This document shows, piece by piece, positions 9,794 through 18,527 of a stretch of 64,000 nt of DNA (positions within the stretch are counted from its first letter, which is position 1; every line of letters begins with the position of its first letter). Made by a program: the position numbers and the translations under genes. The stretch comes from Leucobacter muris (GTDB taxonomy: Bacteria > Actinomycetota > Actinomycetes > Actinomycetales > Microbacteriaceae), in contig NZ_CP035037.1 in the NCBI RefSeq assembly GCF_004028235.1, forward strand, positions 1,116,001 through 1,180,000, in the 5' to 3' direction. Under the pieces are notes generated by a model. The model was not told the DNA's origin and searched no databases. It saw nothing but the letters and a program-made list of their open reading frames with translations.

Positions 9794-10936
9794 GTGAAGA
9801 TCGTTTCCGTTTCAGCGCGCGACGTGGGGGTGCCCCTCAAGACGCCGACGCGAATCTCGACGCGGGAGATCCTGGCCCGTCACTACCTGTTGATCAACGT
9901 CGAGACCGACGAGGGAGTCGAGGGGATCGGGTACGCCTACTCGGGAACCTTCGGGGGAGAGGCCTTCGTCAAGGTCGTCGAGGATCTCATCGCGCCGCTG
10001 ATCATCGGGGCCGACGCTCACGACGTGACCGGCATCTGGGCCCGCGTGTATCAGGAGGGGCTGCTCGCCGGCCGGCGCGGTCTGCTGATCCGCGCACTCT
10101 CGGCGGTCGACATCGCGCTGTGGGACGCCAAGGCGAAGAGCGCGGGCCTGCCGCTCGCCGCCTATCTCGGCGGCGATGTCACGGCGCCGGTCCCCGCCTA
10201 CGCATCGGGCGGGTACTACCTGGCGGGTGAGGCCGAACCGGCTCGAGCCGTGCGCGAGGAGATGGAGCTCAATCGCGAGCGGGGCTTCACCGACCACAAG
10301 ATCAAGGTCGGCGCCCTGCCGGTCGCGGGCGACGCCGAGCGCATCGCCGCGGCGCTCGAGGTGATCGGCGGCAGCGGCCGTCTGGCGATCGACGCCAACA
10401 ACGCCTACGCCGATGTGCCGGAGGCGCTCGCCGCGATCCGGGAGTTCGAGCGCGTAGCGAGCGACCATCAGATCTGGTGGTACGAGGAACCGCTGTCACC
10501 GGACAAGATCGCCGGCCACGCAGACCTGGTGCGGCGCGTGAAGACTCCGATCGCCACCGGCGAGATCCACCAGACGCGCTGGGACTTCCGGCAGCTCATC
10601 GAGAACCGGGCCGCCGACATCCTGCAACTGGACGTCGGCGTGCTCGGCGGCATCACCGAGTATCTGCGCGTTGCCGCGGCCGCGGACGCATTCGATCTGC
10701 CCACGGCGCCCCACTGGCACGCGAACGTTCACGCGCAGCTCGCCGCGGCGCTGCCGAACACCGTCACCGTCGAGCATTTCATCCTGGAGAAGGATATCTA
10801 CAACTTCGAGCGGATCGTGACGGAGGAGACGCGTCTGCGGTACGCGGACGGCGCCGTGCTCCTCAGCGGCCGGCCCGGCATCGGAGTCGCCTTCGACGAG
10901 GACATGATCGCGTTCTTCTCTCGAGCGCAGGGCTGA
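9794..10936 (+). CDS. Mandelate racemase/muconate lactonizing enzyme family protein
   Basis: An enolase-superfamily enzyme of 380 residues. The N-terminal capping domain covers about 1-125 and the (beta/alpha)7-beta barrel follows. Visible active-site elements are the K-x-K pair in DHKIKVG, metal ligands in AIDANNAY, YEEPLSPD and ATGEIHQTRW, and the base region DVGVLGG followed by PHWHANVH. This pattern resembles acid-sugar dehydratases and MR-like racemases more than MLE, but the substrate is not evident. The GTG start follows GAAGGAG by five bases. Divergent LysR control and the neighbouring sugar-acid genes suggest catabolism of a hydroxy- or sugar-acid. Confidence 0.88.
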   Translation: MKIVSVSARDVGVPLKTPTRISTREILARHYLLINVETDEGVEGIGYAYSGTFGGEAFVKVVEDLIAPLIIGADAHDVTGIWARVYQEGLLAGRRGLLIRALSAVDIALWDAKAKSAGLPLAAYLGGDVTAPVPAYASGGYYLAGEAEPARAVREEMELNRERGFTDHKIKVGALPVAGDAERIAAALEVIGGSGRLAIDANNAYADVPEALAAIREFERVASDHQIWWYEEPLSPDKIAGHADLVRRVKTPIATGEIHQTRWDFRQLIENRAADILQLDVGVLGGITEYLRVAAAADAFDLPTAPHWHANVHAQLAAALPNTVTVEHFILEKDIYNFERIVTEETRLRYADGAVLLSGRPGIGVAFDEDMIAFFSRAQG

Positions 10937-11105
10937 GGGCGGGGGTGCGGGGAATCGCGAGCGTGTGCTCCGCTCGTCGGTCGTCGCTCTCGTCCGATGC
11001 GGGGGCGCGGCGCTGCGGCGGGAGGGTGGACACGAGAGGTCGCACCGCCGGAATCCGCGTCTGTCCGGGCGACTGGTTTCGATCGGGTTACGAACAGATT
11101 GCAGA

Positions 11106-11122
11106 TAGCATGTGGCATGCAA
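11106..11122 (+). promoter_or_regulatory. Palindromic operator, site 1 (GCATG-N3-CATGC)
   Basis: TAGCATGTGGCATGCAA; the core GCATG-TGG-CATGC is at 11108-11120. It matches 14 of 17 positions of the site at 19329-19345 in front of the dehydratase gene. The length and symmetry suit a FadR-type GntR dimer such as the one encoded at 18528, which is inferred to bind both. Confidence 0.6.
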
Positions 11123-11353
11123 TGTCTGCTAGCGTGTCCGTCGAGGGTTCGAGCGCGGGCGCTCCGAGGGGCATGATCGTCCAGGATGAGTTGTCTGGCG
11201 GTCGTGACCCGTGGCGGTTCTCGCGCACGGCCCTCGGGGGGTGTTCCTGTGAATGCGACAAGGGTGTCGAGGGTCTTCGGAAGTGTCGAAGCGCCGCGAG
11301 ATGCACCGGAGTCGAGGGGTCGGAGTGAAGGCGACGATCCCAGCAGGCAGGAA

Positions 11354-11389
11354 TACGGTATTACGGTACGACTGTATTCGTGTTACGGT
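11354..11389 (+). promoter_or_regulatory. TACGGT repeats upstream of solute-binding protein
   Basis: TACGGTA (11354), TTACGGTA (11361) and TTACGGT (11383) recur in an AT-richer stretch about 85 bp before the start codon. This is possibly the promoter with iterated activator sites; no clean -35/-10 pair was identified. Confidence 0.3.
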
Positions 11390-11471
11390 GCTCTTGGGGG
11401 CACCCCGGTTTTGAGAACGAGGGCGTTCGCGTTGTGTGGAGCGACCAATCAATGAGGATTAGGAGTCTGTG

Positions 11472-12776
11472 ATGGGTGATCGGCTTCGAGGCAGGAGCGT
11501 GGCGGGAAGGGTCGCTGCGGTTCTGGTCTCTGGGATGCTGCTGTTCACGGCGGCGTGTTCGTCGGGCGGTGGGGAGATCGCGGGAGCTCCGGGGGGGGGT
11601 GATGGGGCCGGGGCGTATACGCAGATGCGTCCGGGTGATGCTGAGCCGACGGAGCAGGATACGGAGGTGCTCGAGGCGCTTCCGGCGTCGGTGCAGGAGT
11701 ATTACGAGGGGTTCTGGAACAGTACTCGGTTGGGGCCGAATCCGTATGCGGATTATGAGGCTCCGGAGGGTCCGTGGAAGATCTGCTACGCGGATTCGTT
11801 CCAGGGGAACACGTGGCGTATCGAGGGTCTGGAGGTGGCGCAGGGTCTCGTGGAGGATCTCGCGTCGCAGGGTCTTGCCGAGGGTGAGATGACGGTCACG
11901 AATGCTGATAATGATGCGACGCTGATGGCGAATCAGGTCAATAGTCTGGTGCAGCAGGGGTGCGATCTGATTCTTGCGATGCAGCCGCCGTCGATCGGGG
12001 TGTGCCAGGCGTTCGATCAGGCGTTGGCGGCCGGGGTGCTGACGGTGGTGATGCAGTCGGGTACGGAGTGCACGAGTGTGATCCATTCTGATTTCGGTGC
12101 GTTCGCGGCTGCGAAGGTGACTGCGGATTGGCTGGTGGATCAGATCGAGTCGTCGGGCGGTTCCGGGAACGTGGTGATGTGCAACGGTATTCCGGGTGTG
12201 GCGACGGCGGAGGCGCGGCAGTTGGCGGCTCGGTTGGCGTTCGAGGACGCCGGTCTGAATGTGGATGAGATCACGGGTGAGTGGGATTCCGCGGTGATCA
12301 AGTCGCAGATGGTGAATTATCTGAGCACGCATCCGGGTGAGATCGCGGGTGTGTGGGATGGCGGGGTGTGCAACGTTCCGGTGAACGAGGCGCTCTCGCA
12401 GGCTGGTCGTGACGCGGTTCCGGTGACCGGGTTCGAGGGTCCGTGCAATGCGATGGCTCAGTGGGAGTCGACGGGTGCGGAGTCGATCTCGTTGTCGGCT
12501 GGTGCGGGGCAGGGTGTCGTGGAGGCGATGAAGGTCGCGCTGCGGATGCTGTCGGGTCAGAAGCCGGTGGTGAACACGCTGCTGTATCCGCCGCAGGTGA
12601 TCACGGCTGACAATTTCGATGAGTACTACGATCCGGCGATGACGTTGAACAGTGTGTGCTCGGCGCAGCCGGTGGGTGGCGAGTCGGTGCCGGACAGTTA
12701 CTACGACGATCTGTTCGAGGGTGGTGATCCCGCTCCGAAGCTCGCTCCGGTGCTGACCACCCTCCCCATCGAATAA
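11472..12776 (+). CDS. Lipoprotein sugar-type ABC transporter substrate-binding protein
   Basis: A 434-residue extracytoplasmic binding protein with a signal peptide and lipobox (LLLFTAACSS), then a periplasmic-binding-protein type I fold (KICYADSFQGNTWR, later VVMCNGIPGV and AGVWDGGVCN) like RbsB-type sugar binders. The ATG at 11472 is six bases after AGGAG; a GTG one codon earlier is less well spaced. No ATP-binding or permease gene is present in the window, so it is an orphan. Codon use differs strongly from its neighbours: Asp is mostly GAT, and codons ending in T or G replace C-ending ones. This suggests horizontal acquisition. It is flanked by its own regulatory region and a terminator. 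The ligand is unknown; a sugar or sugar acid is inferred from context. Confidence 0.87.
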   Translation: MGDRLRGRSVAGRVAAVLVSGMLLFTAACSSGGGEIAGAPGGGDGAGAYTQMRPGDAEPTEQDTEVLEALPASVQEYYEGFWNSTRLGPNPYADYEAPEGPWKICYADSFQGNTWRIEGLEVAQGLVEDLASQGLAEGEMTVTNADNDATLMANQVNSLVQQGCDLILAMQPPSIGVCQAFDQALAAGVLTVVMQSGTECTSVIHSDFGAFAAAKVTADWLVDQIESSGGSGNVVMCNGIPGVATAEARQLAARLAFEDAGLNVDEITGEWDSAVIKSQMVNYLSTHPGEIAGVWDGGVCNVPVNEALSQAGRDAVPVTGFEGPCNAMAQWESTGAESISLSAGAGQGVVEAMKVALRMLSGQKPVVNTLLYPPQVITADNFDEYYDPAMTLNSVCSAQPVGGESVPDSYYDDLFEGGDPAPKLAPVLTTLPIE

Positions 12777-12783
12777 CACGGCT

Positions 12784-12816
12784 CGGGGCGGGGCGGGTTT
12801 CGACCGCCCCGCCCCG
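12784..12816 (+). terminator. Terminator after solute-binding protein
   Basis: CGGGGCGGGGCGG (12784-12796) pairs perfectly with 12804-12816 around a seven-base loop, starting seven bases after the stop. It probably makes the binding-protein transcript monocistronic. Confidence 0.7.
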
Positions 12817-12862
12817 GTGATCTCCGGCGACGGGGCCCGACGACCCGCGGACGAAAGGTGCA

Positions 12863-13819
12863 ATGACAATGAACGACACGCCCCCTGGCGGAACGGCTCT
12901 CACCGGCCCGGTGCTCTTCATCGGCCTCGGCCGCATGGGCGCGCCCATGGTGCGGCAGCTCACCGCCGCCCACCCCGTGCTCGTGCACGACGCCGACCCC
13001 GAGGCCGTCGCCCGCGTGGCGCAGCTGCCCGGGGCCGAGGCCGTCGCCGACCTCAGACGCCCGCCGCAGGGCCTCGGCGCGGTGATCCTCATGCTGCCGA
13101 ACAGCGCGATCGTCGAGTCGGTGCTGCTCGGCGCGCCCTCGGAGGGCGGATCCGGCCTGCTCGGCGCGCTCCGGCCGGGCACCCGCATCATCGACATGAG
13201 CTCGTCGGAGCCCGAGAGCACGCAGCGGCTGCACGCGCTCGCGAAGGCAGCCGGCATCGACTACGTGGACGCGCCCGTGTCGGGCGGCGTCGCCCGGGCC
13301 GAGACCGGCGAACTCTCGATCATGGTCGGCGCCGAAGACGACGCCTTCGCCGCGGTGAGGCCGCTGCTCGAGCGCATGGGAAGCGCGATCGTGCACGTCG
13401 GCGGCCCGGGATCCGGGCACGCCGCGAAGGCGATCAACAACATCCTCTCGGCGAGCAACCTCGTGTCGGCCGCCGAGGCGCTGCTCACGGCCGAGCGCTT
13501 CGGCATCGCCCGAGCGACGATGCTCGACGTGATCAACCACTCGACGGCCCGCAGCCAGGCCAGCGAGGTGAAGTTCCCCCGGCACATCGAGACGGGCGCC
13601 TACGACAGCGGCTTCTACTTCTCGCTCATGCTCAAGGACATCGGCATCGCGAGCACCCTCATCGAGCGGTACGGGCTCAGCGCCCCGAACCTGCTCGAGG
13701 CCAAGCGGAGCGCCGAGGCCGCCTTCGAGCTCTTCGGCGATGAGAGCGTCTCCGGAGGCCCCCTCGATCACACCGAGCTCGCGCGGTACGTCGAGGTGAA
13801 GAACTCGGACCCGGCGTGA
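12863..13819 (+). CDS. NAD(P)-dependent beta-hydroxyacid dehydrogenase (HIBADH/GarR type)
   Basis: A 318-residue member of the 3-hydroxyisobutyrate dehydrogenase / tartronate-semialdehyde reductase family. The N-terminal Rossmann motif is GLGRMGAPMVRQL (about 16-28), the substrate signature DAPVSGGVARAETG lies near residues 135-148, and the catalytic lysine motif is GSGHAAKAINN near 185. AAAGG precedes the ATG at 12863; a second ATG six bases later is also possible. It opens a pair with the carboxymuconolactone-decarboxylase-like gene. In sugar-acid catabolism this family reduces tartronate semialdehyde to glycerate; that role is only inferred here. Confidence 0.87.
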   Translation: MTMNDTPPGGTALTGPVLFIGLGRMGAPMVRQLTAAHPVLVHDADPEAVARVAQLPGAEAVADLRRPPQGLGAVILMLPNSAIVESVLLGAPSEGGSGLLGALRPGTRIIDMSSSEPESTQRLHALAKAAGIDYVDAPVSGGVARAETGELSIMVGAEDDAFAAVRPLLERMGSAIVHVGGPGSGHAAKAINNILSASNLVSAAEALLTAERFGIARATMLDVINHSTARSQASEVKFPRHIETGAYDSGFYFSLMLKDIGIASTLIERYGLSAPNLLEAKRSAEAAFELFGDESVSGGPLDHTELARYVEVKNSDPA

Positions 13820-13907
13820 CCGGGCCGACACGCCGGCGGGGCGCTCCGCCGGCCGAACCGCAGTACCACCAGAGACCGCAGCATCATCAGAGACGAAGGA
13901 ACAGGAA

Positions 13908-14318
13908 ATGACGGACGATCCGCAGGCATACATCAACGACATCGCGGAGAAGCGCGGGTACGTGCTCGACTACCACAAGGTGATGGCCAAGAACGACTTC
14001 CCCGTGCTGCAGGCGGCGAACCACGTGGTGTCGGCGGCGTACCTGGACGAGCGGCTGCTCGACCGCAAGACCAAGGAGCTCATCTTCATCGTGAGCCTCA
14101 CGGTGATGCGGGCGTCGAAGGGGCACATCCAGTCCCACATCCGCGTGGCGCTCGACCTCGGGCTGTCGGCGCAGGAGATCCTCGAAGCGATCGAGATCGC
14201 ACTTCCGGAAGCGGGCATCGTCGCCTTCCAGGCGGGCGTCGAGGCGTGGCGGGAGGTCGTCGGCGCCGAGGGCGTCGAGCCGCAGGTCAGCGTGCACGAG
14301 GGCGGCTCCGGCGTCTGA
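13908..14318 (+). CDS. Carboxymuconolactone decarboxylase family protein
   Basis: A 136-residue all-helical protein of the CMD/AhpD superfamily, with the signature KELIFIVSLTVMRASKGHI followed by HIRVALDLGLSAQEILEAIE. The peroxidatic CxxC motif of AhpD is absent, so a thiol-peroxidase role is unlikely; decarboxylase-like or binding functions remain possible. The ATG is preceded by AAGGAACAGGAA. It lies 88 bp downstream of the hydroxyacid dehydrogenase, probably on the same transcript, and ends before a strong bidirectional terminator. The substrate is unknown. Confidence 0.85.
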   Translation: MTDDPQAYINDIAEKRGYVLDYHKVMAKNDFPVLQAANHVVSAAYLDERLLDRKTKELIFIVSLTVMRASKGHIQSHIRVALDLGLSAQEILEAIEIALPEAGIVAFQAGVEAWREVVGAEGVEPQVSVHEGGSGV

Positions 14319-14337
14319 GCCCCCGGGACCGAGCGAG

Positions 14338-14374
14338 GCGCGGCCGCGGCGGAGGTGATCCGCCGCGGCCGCGC
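14338..14374 (+). terminator. Bidirectional terminator between convergent genes
   Basis: GCGCGGCCGCGGCGGA (14338-14353), loop GGTGA, and the perfect complement at 14359-14374, a 16-bp stem. It separates the rightward CMD-like gene from the leftward FAD/Fe-S gene. Confidence 0.75.
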
Positions 14375-14448
14375 GGTCGTCTCCGGGCCGCGGCGAGAGG
14401 ATCCGACCCGGGCATGCGGCGGCGCCCCGAGCGCGGCGGGATCCGCGG

Positions 14449-17244
14449 CTAGCGCATCGCGCGGTTGAGCAGCTGTCCGAGATGCAGTCCCTCTGTCGCG
14501 CCGAGCTGGTCGGCCTGCGTGCGGCAGGAGAGGCCGTCGGCGAGGAAGACGGTCGTCTCGGCCTTCGTGCGCAGGGCGGGCAGGAGGGCGTTCTCGGCGA
14601 CCGCGACCGACATCTCGTAGTGGCCGGCCTCCATGCCGAAGTTGCCCGCGAGCCCGCAGCACCCGGGGAGCGTCTCGACCTCCGCCCCGAGCAGCCGCAT
14701 GAGCTCGACGTCGGTGTCGAAGCCCATCACCGAGTACTGGTGGCAGTGCGGCTGCACGAGCACCCGGGTGCCCGTCAGGTCGATGCGTACGTGCGTCCCC
14801 GAGCGGTGGCGCAGCAGCTCGGCGAGGGTCCTCGTGCGCTCGGCGACGGCCGCGCTCCGCGGGTCGTCCGGCAGCAACTCCAGCAGATCGGACCGCAGCA
14901 CCGCGGTGCACGAGGGCTCGAGGCCGAGGATCGGGATGCCCTGCTCGGCGTAGGGCGCGAGCTCGTCGAGCAGGCCGGTCAGCCGCTTCTTGGCGCCGTC
15001 GAGCTGACCGGTGCTGATCCAGGTGAGCCCGCAGCAGACCGGAGCGGGGATGATCACCCGGTAGCCGGCCCGTTCGAGCAGGTTCCGAGTCTCGGCCATG
15101 ATCTCGGGGGAGAAGTTGTTCGAGAAGGAGTCGGCCCAGAGCACCACCGCGTCGCCGCTCGGCGATCCCGCCCGATCGCGGGCGGCTCTCCGCGCACTCG
15201 TGAACGATCGCTTGAATCTCGGGATGCTGCGCCGGGTGTCCATGCCGCCGAGCTTGAGCACCAGCTTCTCGAGGCCCGGCACGCGGAGCGCGGCGTTCGC
15301 GAGCGGAGCCGCCGGGGAGGAAAGCTTCGCCCACCGGGGCAGCCATCCCAGGGTGTAGTGGCTCACGGGCCTGATACGGCCCCGGTACTTCTGGTGCTGC
15401 ACCTCCGACTTCAGTGCGGCCATGTCGACCCCGGCCGGGCAGTCGAGCGAGCACGCCTTGCACGAGAGGCAGAGGTCGAGGGAGTCGGCGACCTCGGGTG
15501 AGGTCAGCCCGCCCACGAACGTGCCGTTCGCGGCCTCCTGCAGGATCCTCGCCCGCCCCCTCGTGGAGTCCTTCTCGTCACGGGAGGCCTGATACGACGG
15601 GCACATGAACCCGCCGTTCTCGCCGTTGTCGGCGCGGCACTTGCCGACGCCCACGCAGCGGTGCGCGGCGCGGCTGAGGTCGCCCCCGTCCTCGAGCAGC
15701 GCGAGGCCCTGGGCGAAGATCGGCGCCGCCTGAGGCCTGCGCAGATCGGAGGTGAGCGGCAGCGGATCGATGATGACGCCGGGGTTCAGCAGGTTCTGCG
15801 GGTCGAACTCGTCCTTGAAGCGCGACATCAGCGTGAGCGCTCGGGGCGAGTACATGTACTGCAGCAGTTCGCCGCGCGCGCGACCGTCGCCGTGCTCTCC
15901 CGACAGCGACCCGCCGAAGCGCGTGATCAGCTTGGCGGCGTCGTGCATGAAGTCGTGCAGCACGTCCCCGCTCTGCTCGAGCGGGAAGCTCAGGCGCACG
16001 TGGATGCAGCCGTCGCCGAAATGGCCGAACGGCATCCCCTCGATGCCGTAGCGCGCGCAGAGCTCGTCGAACTCCGTCAAATAGTCCCCGAGGTGCTCGG
16101 GCGGCACCGCGGCGTCCTCGAGGCCCGGCCAGGCGGGGACGCCGTCGGGCGTGCGCCCGGCGAGGCCGACGCCGTCGGCTCGGATGCGCCACATGGCCTG
16201 CGCCTCATCGCGCGACGGGACGACCCTGAAGTGCGACGTGCCGGAGGCGTCGAGGAACGAAGCGATCGCGGCGTCGACGTCGGCGACCGTCGAACGGTCG
16301 ATCTCCACGAACAGCCAGCCGTCGCCGGGCGGCAGCTCGGGCACGCGCACGCCGGCGCGGTGGCTCAGCACCGACTCGAGCAGGCGCCGATCCATGCTCT
16401 CGATCGCGATGGGGCGGTGCGGGATCATGTGCACGACCGAGCGCGCGGCGGCCACCATGCTCGGGTATCCGAGCACGATGAGCACCGGATCGCGGGGCGC
16501 CTCCACGAGCTTCACCGTGGCCTCCGTGTAGAGACCGCAGGTGCCCTCGGTACCGACCATCGCCTTCGTGAGATCGCGACGGTTCTCGGGGAGCAGGTGC
16601 TCGAGGGAGTACCCCGAGACCTGCCGGGCGAACCGCCCGAACTCGGTGCGGATGGTCGCGAGCTCGGACTGCACGAGATCCTCGAGAGTCGAGGGGAGCC
16701 CCTCCATCCGCCCCGTCTCGAAGACGCGCCCCCGGCCGTCGACGAACGAGAGCGAGTGCACGTTGTCGGCGGTCTTCCCGTAGTGGAGCGCCCGCGGTCC
16801 GCAGGCGTTGTTGCCGATCATGCCCCCGATCGTGCAGCGGGTCGCGGTCGACGGATCGGGCCCGAAGCGGAGACCGTGCGGCAGCGCCGCCCGTTGCAGC
16901 TGAGAGAGCACGACGCCCGGTTCCACCCGCGCGAGGCGCGCTTCCGGGTCGAGCTCGAGGATCGTGTTCAGGTGCCGCGACGTGTCGAAGACGATGCCGG
17001 ATCCGACGGCGTTGCCGGCCACCGAGGTTCCGGCGCCGCGGGCGGTCAGCGGCACCCCGTACGTGCGCGACGCCTCGGCCAGCAGCTCGATCTCGTCGGA
17101 GTGGCGGGGGAACGCGACGGCCTCGGGCACCACCCGGTAGTTCGACGAGTCGCTCGAGTACTCGCCCCGCCTGCGCTTCGAGCGGTCGACCTCGACGCCC
17201 GAGCGCTCGAGGAACGCGTACGCCTCGCTCGTCGCTGCGGTCAT
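14449..17244 (-). CDS. Fused FAD-linked oxidase / Fe-S hydroxyacid dehydrogenase (GlcD-GlcF type)
   Basis: A 931-residue fusion. The N-terminal half is a D-lactate/glycolate/D-2-hydroxyglutarate dehydrogenase-type FAD protein: the FAD_binding_4 region has LTARGAGTSVAG and GGMIGNNACG near residues 60-155, and the FAD-oxidase C domain extends to about 480. The C-terminal half carries two Fe-S motifs (CVGVGKCR with FMCPSY, and CLSCKACSLDCP near 600) and two CCG domains (CCGLTWIST and CCGLAGNFGME). Such enzymes oxidise 2-hydroxyacids at the membrane and pass electrons to quinone or flavoprotein acceptors. The ATG at 17244 overlaps the upstream lhgO stop (ATGA), so the two hydroxyacid oxidases are co-translated. 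Which acid is used is unknown. Confidence 0.9.
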   Translation of the reverse strand: MTAATSEAYAFLERSGVEVDRSKRRRGEYSSDSSNYRVVPEAVAFPRHSDEIELLAEASRTYGVPLTARGAGTSVAGNAVGSGIVFDTSRHLNTILELDPEARLARVEPGVVLSQLQRAALPHGLRFGPDPSTATRCTIGGMIGNNACGPRALHYGKTADNVHSLSFVDGRGRVFETGRMEGLPSTLEDLVQSELATIRTEFGRFARQVSGYSLEHLLPENRRDLTKAMVGTEGTCGLYTEATVKLVEAPRDPVLIVLGYPSMVAAARSVVHMIPHRPIAIESMDRRLLESVLSHRAGVRVPELPPGDGWLFVEIDRSTVADVDAAIASFLDASGTSHFRVVPSRDEAQAMWRIRADGVGLAGRTPDGVPAWPGLEDAAVPPEHLGDYLTEFDELCARYGIEGMPFGHFGDGCIHVRLSFPLEQSGDVLHDFMHDAAKLITRFGGSLSGEHGDGRARGELLQYMYSPRALTLMSRFKDEFDPQNLLNPGVIIDPLPLTSDLRRPQAAPIFAQGLALLEDGGDLSRAAHRCVGVGKCRADNGENGGFMCPSYQASRDEKDSTRGRARILQEAANGTFVGGLTSPEVADSLDLCLSCKACSLDCPAGVDMAALKSEVQHQKYRGRIRPVSHYTLGWLPRWAKLSSPAAPLANAALRVPGLEKLVLKLGGMDTRRSIPRFKRSFTSARRAARDRAGSPSGDAVVLWADSFSNNFSPEIMAETRNLLERAGYRVIIPAPVCCGLTWISTGQLDGAKKRLTGLLDELAPYAEQGIPILGLEPSCTAVLRSDLLELLPDDPRSAAVAERTRTLAELLRHRSGTHVRIDLTGTRVLVQPHCHQYSVMGFDTDVELMRLLGAEVETLPGCCGLAGNFGMEAGHYEMSVAVAENALLPALRTKAETTVFLADGLSCRTQADQLGATEGLHLGQLLNRAMR

Positions 17245-18487
17245 GCCCGGCGCTCTTCCGCGGCGGAGGTGCCCCCGGTCGCTCCGCTCCCGCCCGCGCC
17301 GAGGCCGATCATGTCGGCGATGTGCTCGGCGATCGCCATCGATGAGGTCGCGGCCGGGGAGGGCGCGTTGCGCACGTGGGTCACCCGCCCCGATCGCTCG
17401 ATGACGAAGTCCTCCTCGAGGGCGCCGTCCGAGCGCATCGCCTGCGCCCGCACGCCCCGCGTGCCGGGCAGCAGGTCCCGGCGCTCGATGCCGGAGATGA
17501 AGTCTCTCGACTGCCGCGCGAAGGCGCGTCGGGTGTTGCCCTCGAGCTGCTGGACCGTGCTGCGGATGTTGCGCGCGGCGAACCTCCAGAACGCGCCGGT
17601 GCCGGCGATCTGCAGGCTGTCGCGCAGCGAGAACGAGAGGCTCGAGTAACCCTCCCGTCGGAAGGACAGGAAGGCGCTCGGGCCGACGAGCACGCGCCCG
17701 TCGATCATGCGCGAGAGGTGCACGCCGAGGAAGGGGAACGCCGGATCCGGAACCGGGTAGATGAGGCCCTTCACGAGGTCGGCCTTGGGCTGGGCGAGTG
17801 TGTAGTAGCTGCCGGCGAAGGGCACGATCGCGGGGAAGCGGCCGCCGCCCGTGGTCTTCGCGATGCGGTCGGACTGCAGGCCCGCGCAGACGATCACCCG
17901 GTCGAACGCGAGCCGCTCGCCGCCGACCTCGACGACGGCCCCGCTGTCGGATCCGGTCACGCCCGTCACCCGCGCGCCGAATCTCAGCTCGGCGCCGCGC
18001 TGCTCGGAGAGGTCGAGGAGCTTGCGGGTGATAGCGGCGTAGTCGGTGATGGCCGTGGTGGGGGAGTGCAGGGCCGCGATGCCGTTCGCGTGCGGTTCGA
18101 CGCGGCGGATCTGCTCGAGGGTGCGCAGGATCTCGATGCCGGGCACGCCGTTGGCCCTGGCGGTCTCGGCGATCTGCTCGAGCCGGTGCACCTGCGCCTC
18201 GTCGGTCGCGATGAGCAGCTTGCCGCACTCGTCGTAGGGCAGCCCGTGCTGCTCGGCGAACGCCTTGACGAGCGCGACCCCCGGCGCGTGAGCGTCGCCT
18301 TCAGGCTGCCGGGCGTGTAGTAGAGGCCGGCGTGCACGACACCGGAGTTGTGCCCCGTCTGGTGCAGCGCGGGCGCGCTCTCCTTCTCGAAGAGCGTGAA
18401 GGAGCAGTCCGGATGTCGCTCGGTCAGCAGGTGCAGGAGCGCGGCGCCGAGAATTCCCCCGCCGACGATACCTATGGAGGTTGACAT
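17241..18487 (-). pseudogene. lhgO: L-2-hydroxyglutarate oxidase, frameshifted
   Basis: The FAD-dependent oxidase LhgO converts L-2-hydroxyglutarate to 2-oxoglutarate. From the ATG at 18487 one frame encodes the dinucleotide motif GIVGGGILGAALLHLL and the family signature QTGHNSGVVHAGLYY. After LKATLTR the frame is lost at a C5 run (18278-18282 on the + strand), and the remaining ~345 residues, beginning VALVKAFAEQHGLPYDECGK, continue in another frame to 17241. Restoring one base would give a normal ~415-residue protein. It is either a recent pseudogene or a sequence error in a homopolymer. The downstream FAD/Fe-S gene overlaps its stop. Confidence 0.85.
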
Positions 18488-18513
18488 GATCCGAAACCGA
18501 TGCTTTCTGTGTC

Positions 18514-18519
18514 TATAGT
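18514..18519 (+). promoter_or_regulatory. -10 element for leaderless gntR
   Basis: TATAGT ends eight bases before the ATG at 18528. On the other strand the overlapping TATAGA (18517-18512) could serve divergent lhgO. The 40-bp gap between the two start codons therefore probably carries back-to-back promoters. Confidence 0.5.
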
Positions 18520-18527
18520 GGGTGTTC

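Larger units (their letters stand above)
10937..11471 (+). other. 535-bp intergenic region upstream of solute-binding protein
   Basis: No convincing gene is seen; reading frames here lack ribosome sites and family features. It holds the 17-bp palindromic operator at 11106-11122, an AT-richer block with three TACGGT repeats (about 11354-11388), and a small GGTGC/GCACC hairpin near 11387-11404. It is probably a long regulatory leader for the gene at 11472. Confidence 0.5.

Noticed and set aside
11186..11455. An 89-codon frame upstream of the solute-binding protein
   Set aside because: No ribosome site, Arg/Ser-rich, overlaps the probable promoter repeats.
11361..12869. A 502-codon open frame antisense to the solute-binding protein gene
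   Set aside because: It is Arg/His-rich without domain motifs or ribosome site, and follows from the T- and G-rich codon pattern of the real gene, which has a clear lipobox and binding-protein fold.
15661..17649. A 662-codon plus-strand frame opposite the FAD/Fe-S gene
   Set aside because: Shadow of a gene with clear FAD and Fe-S motifs; no ribosome site or family features.
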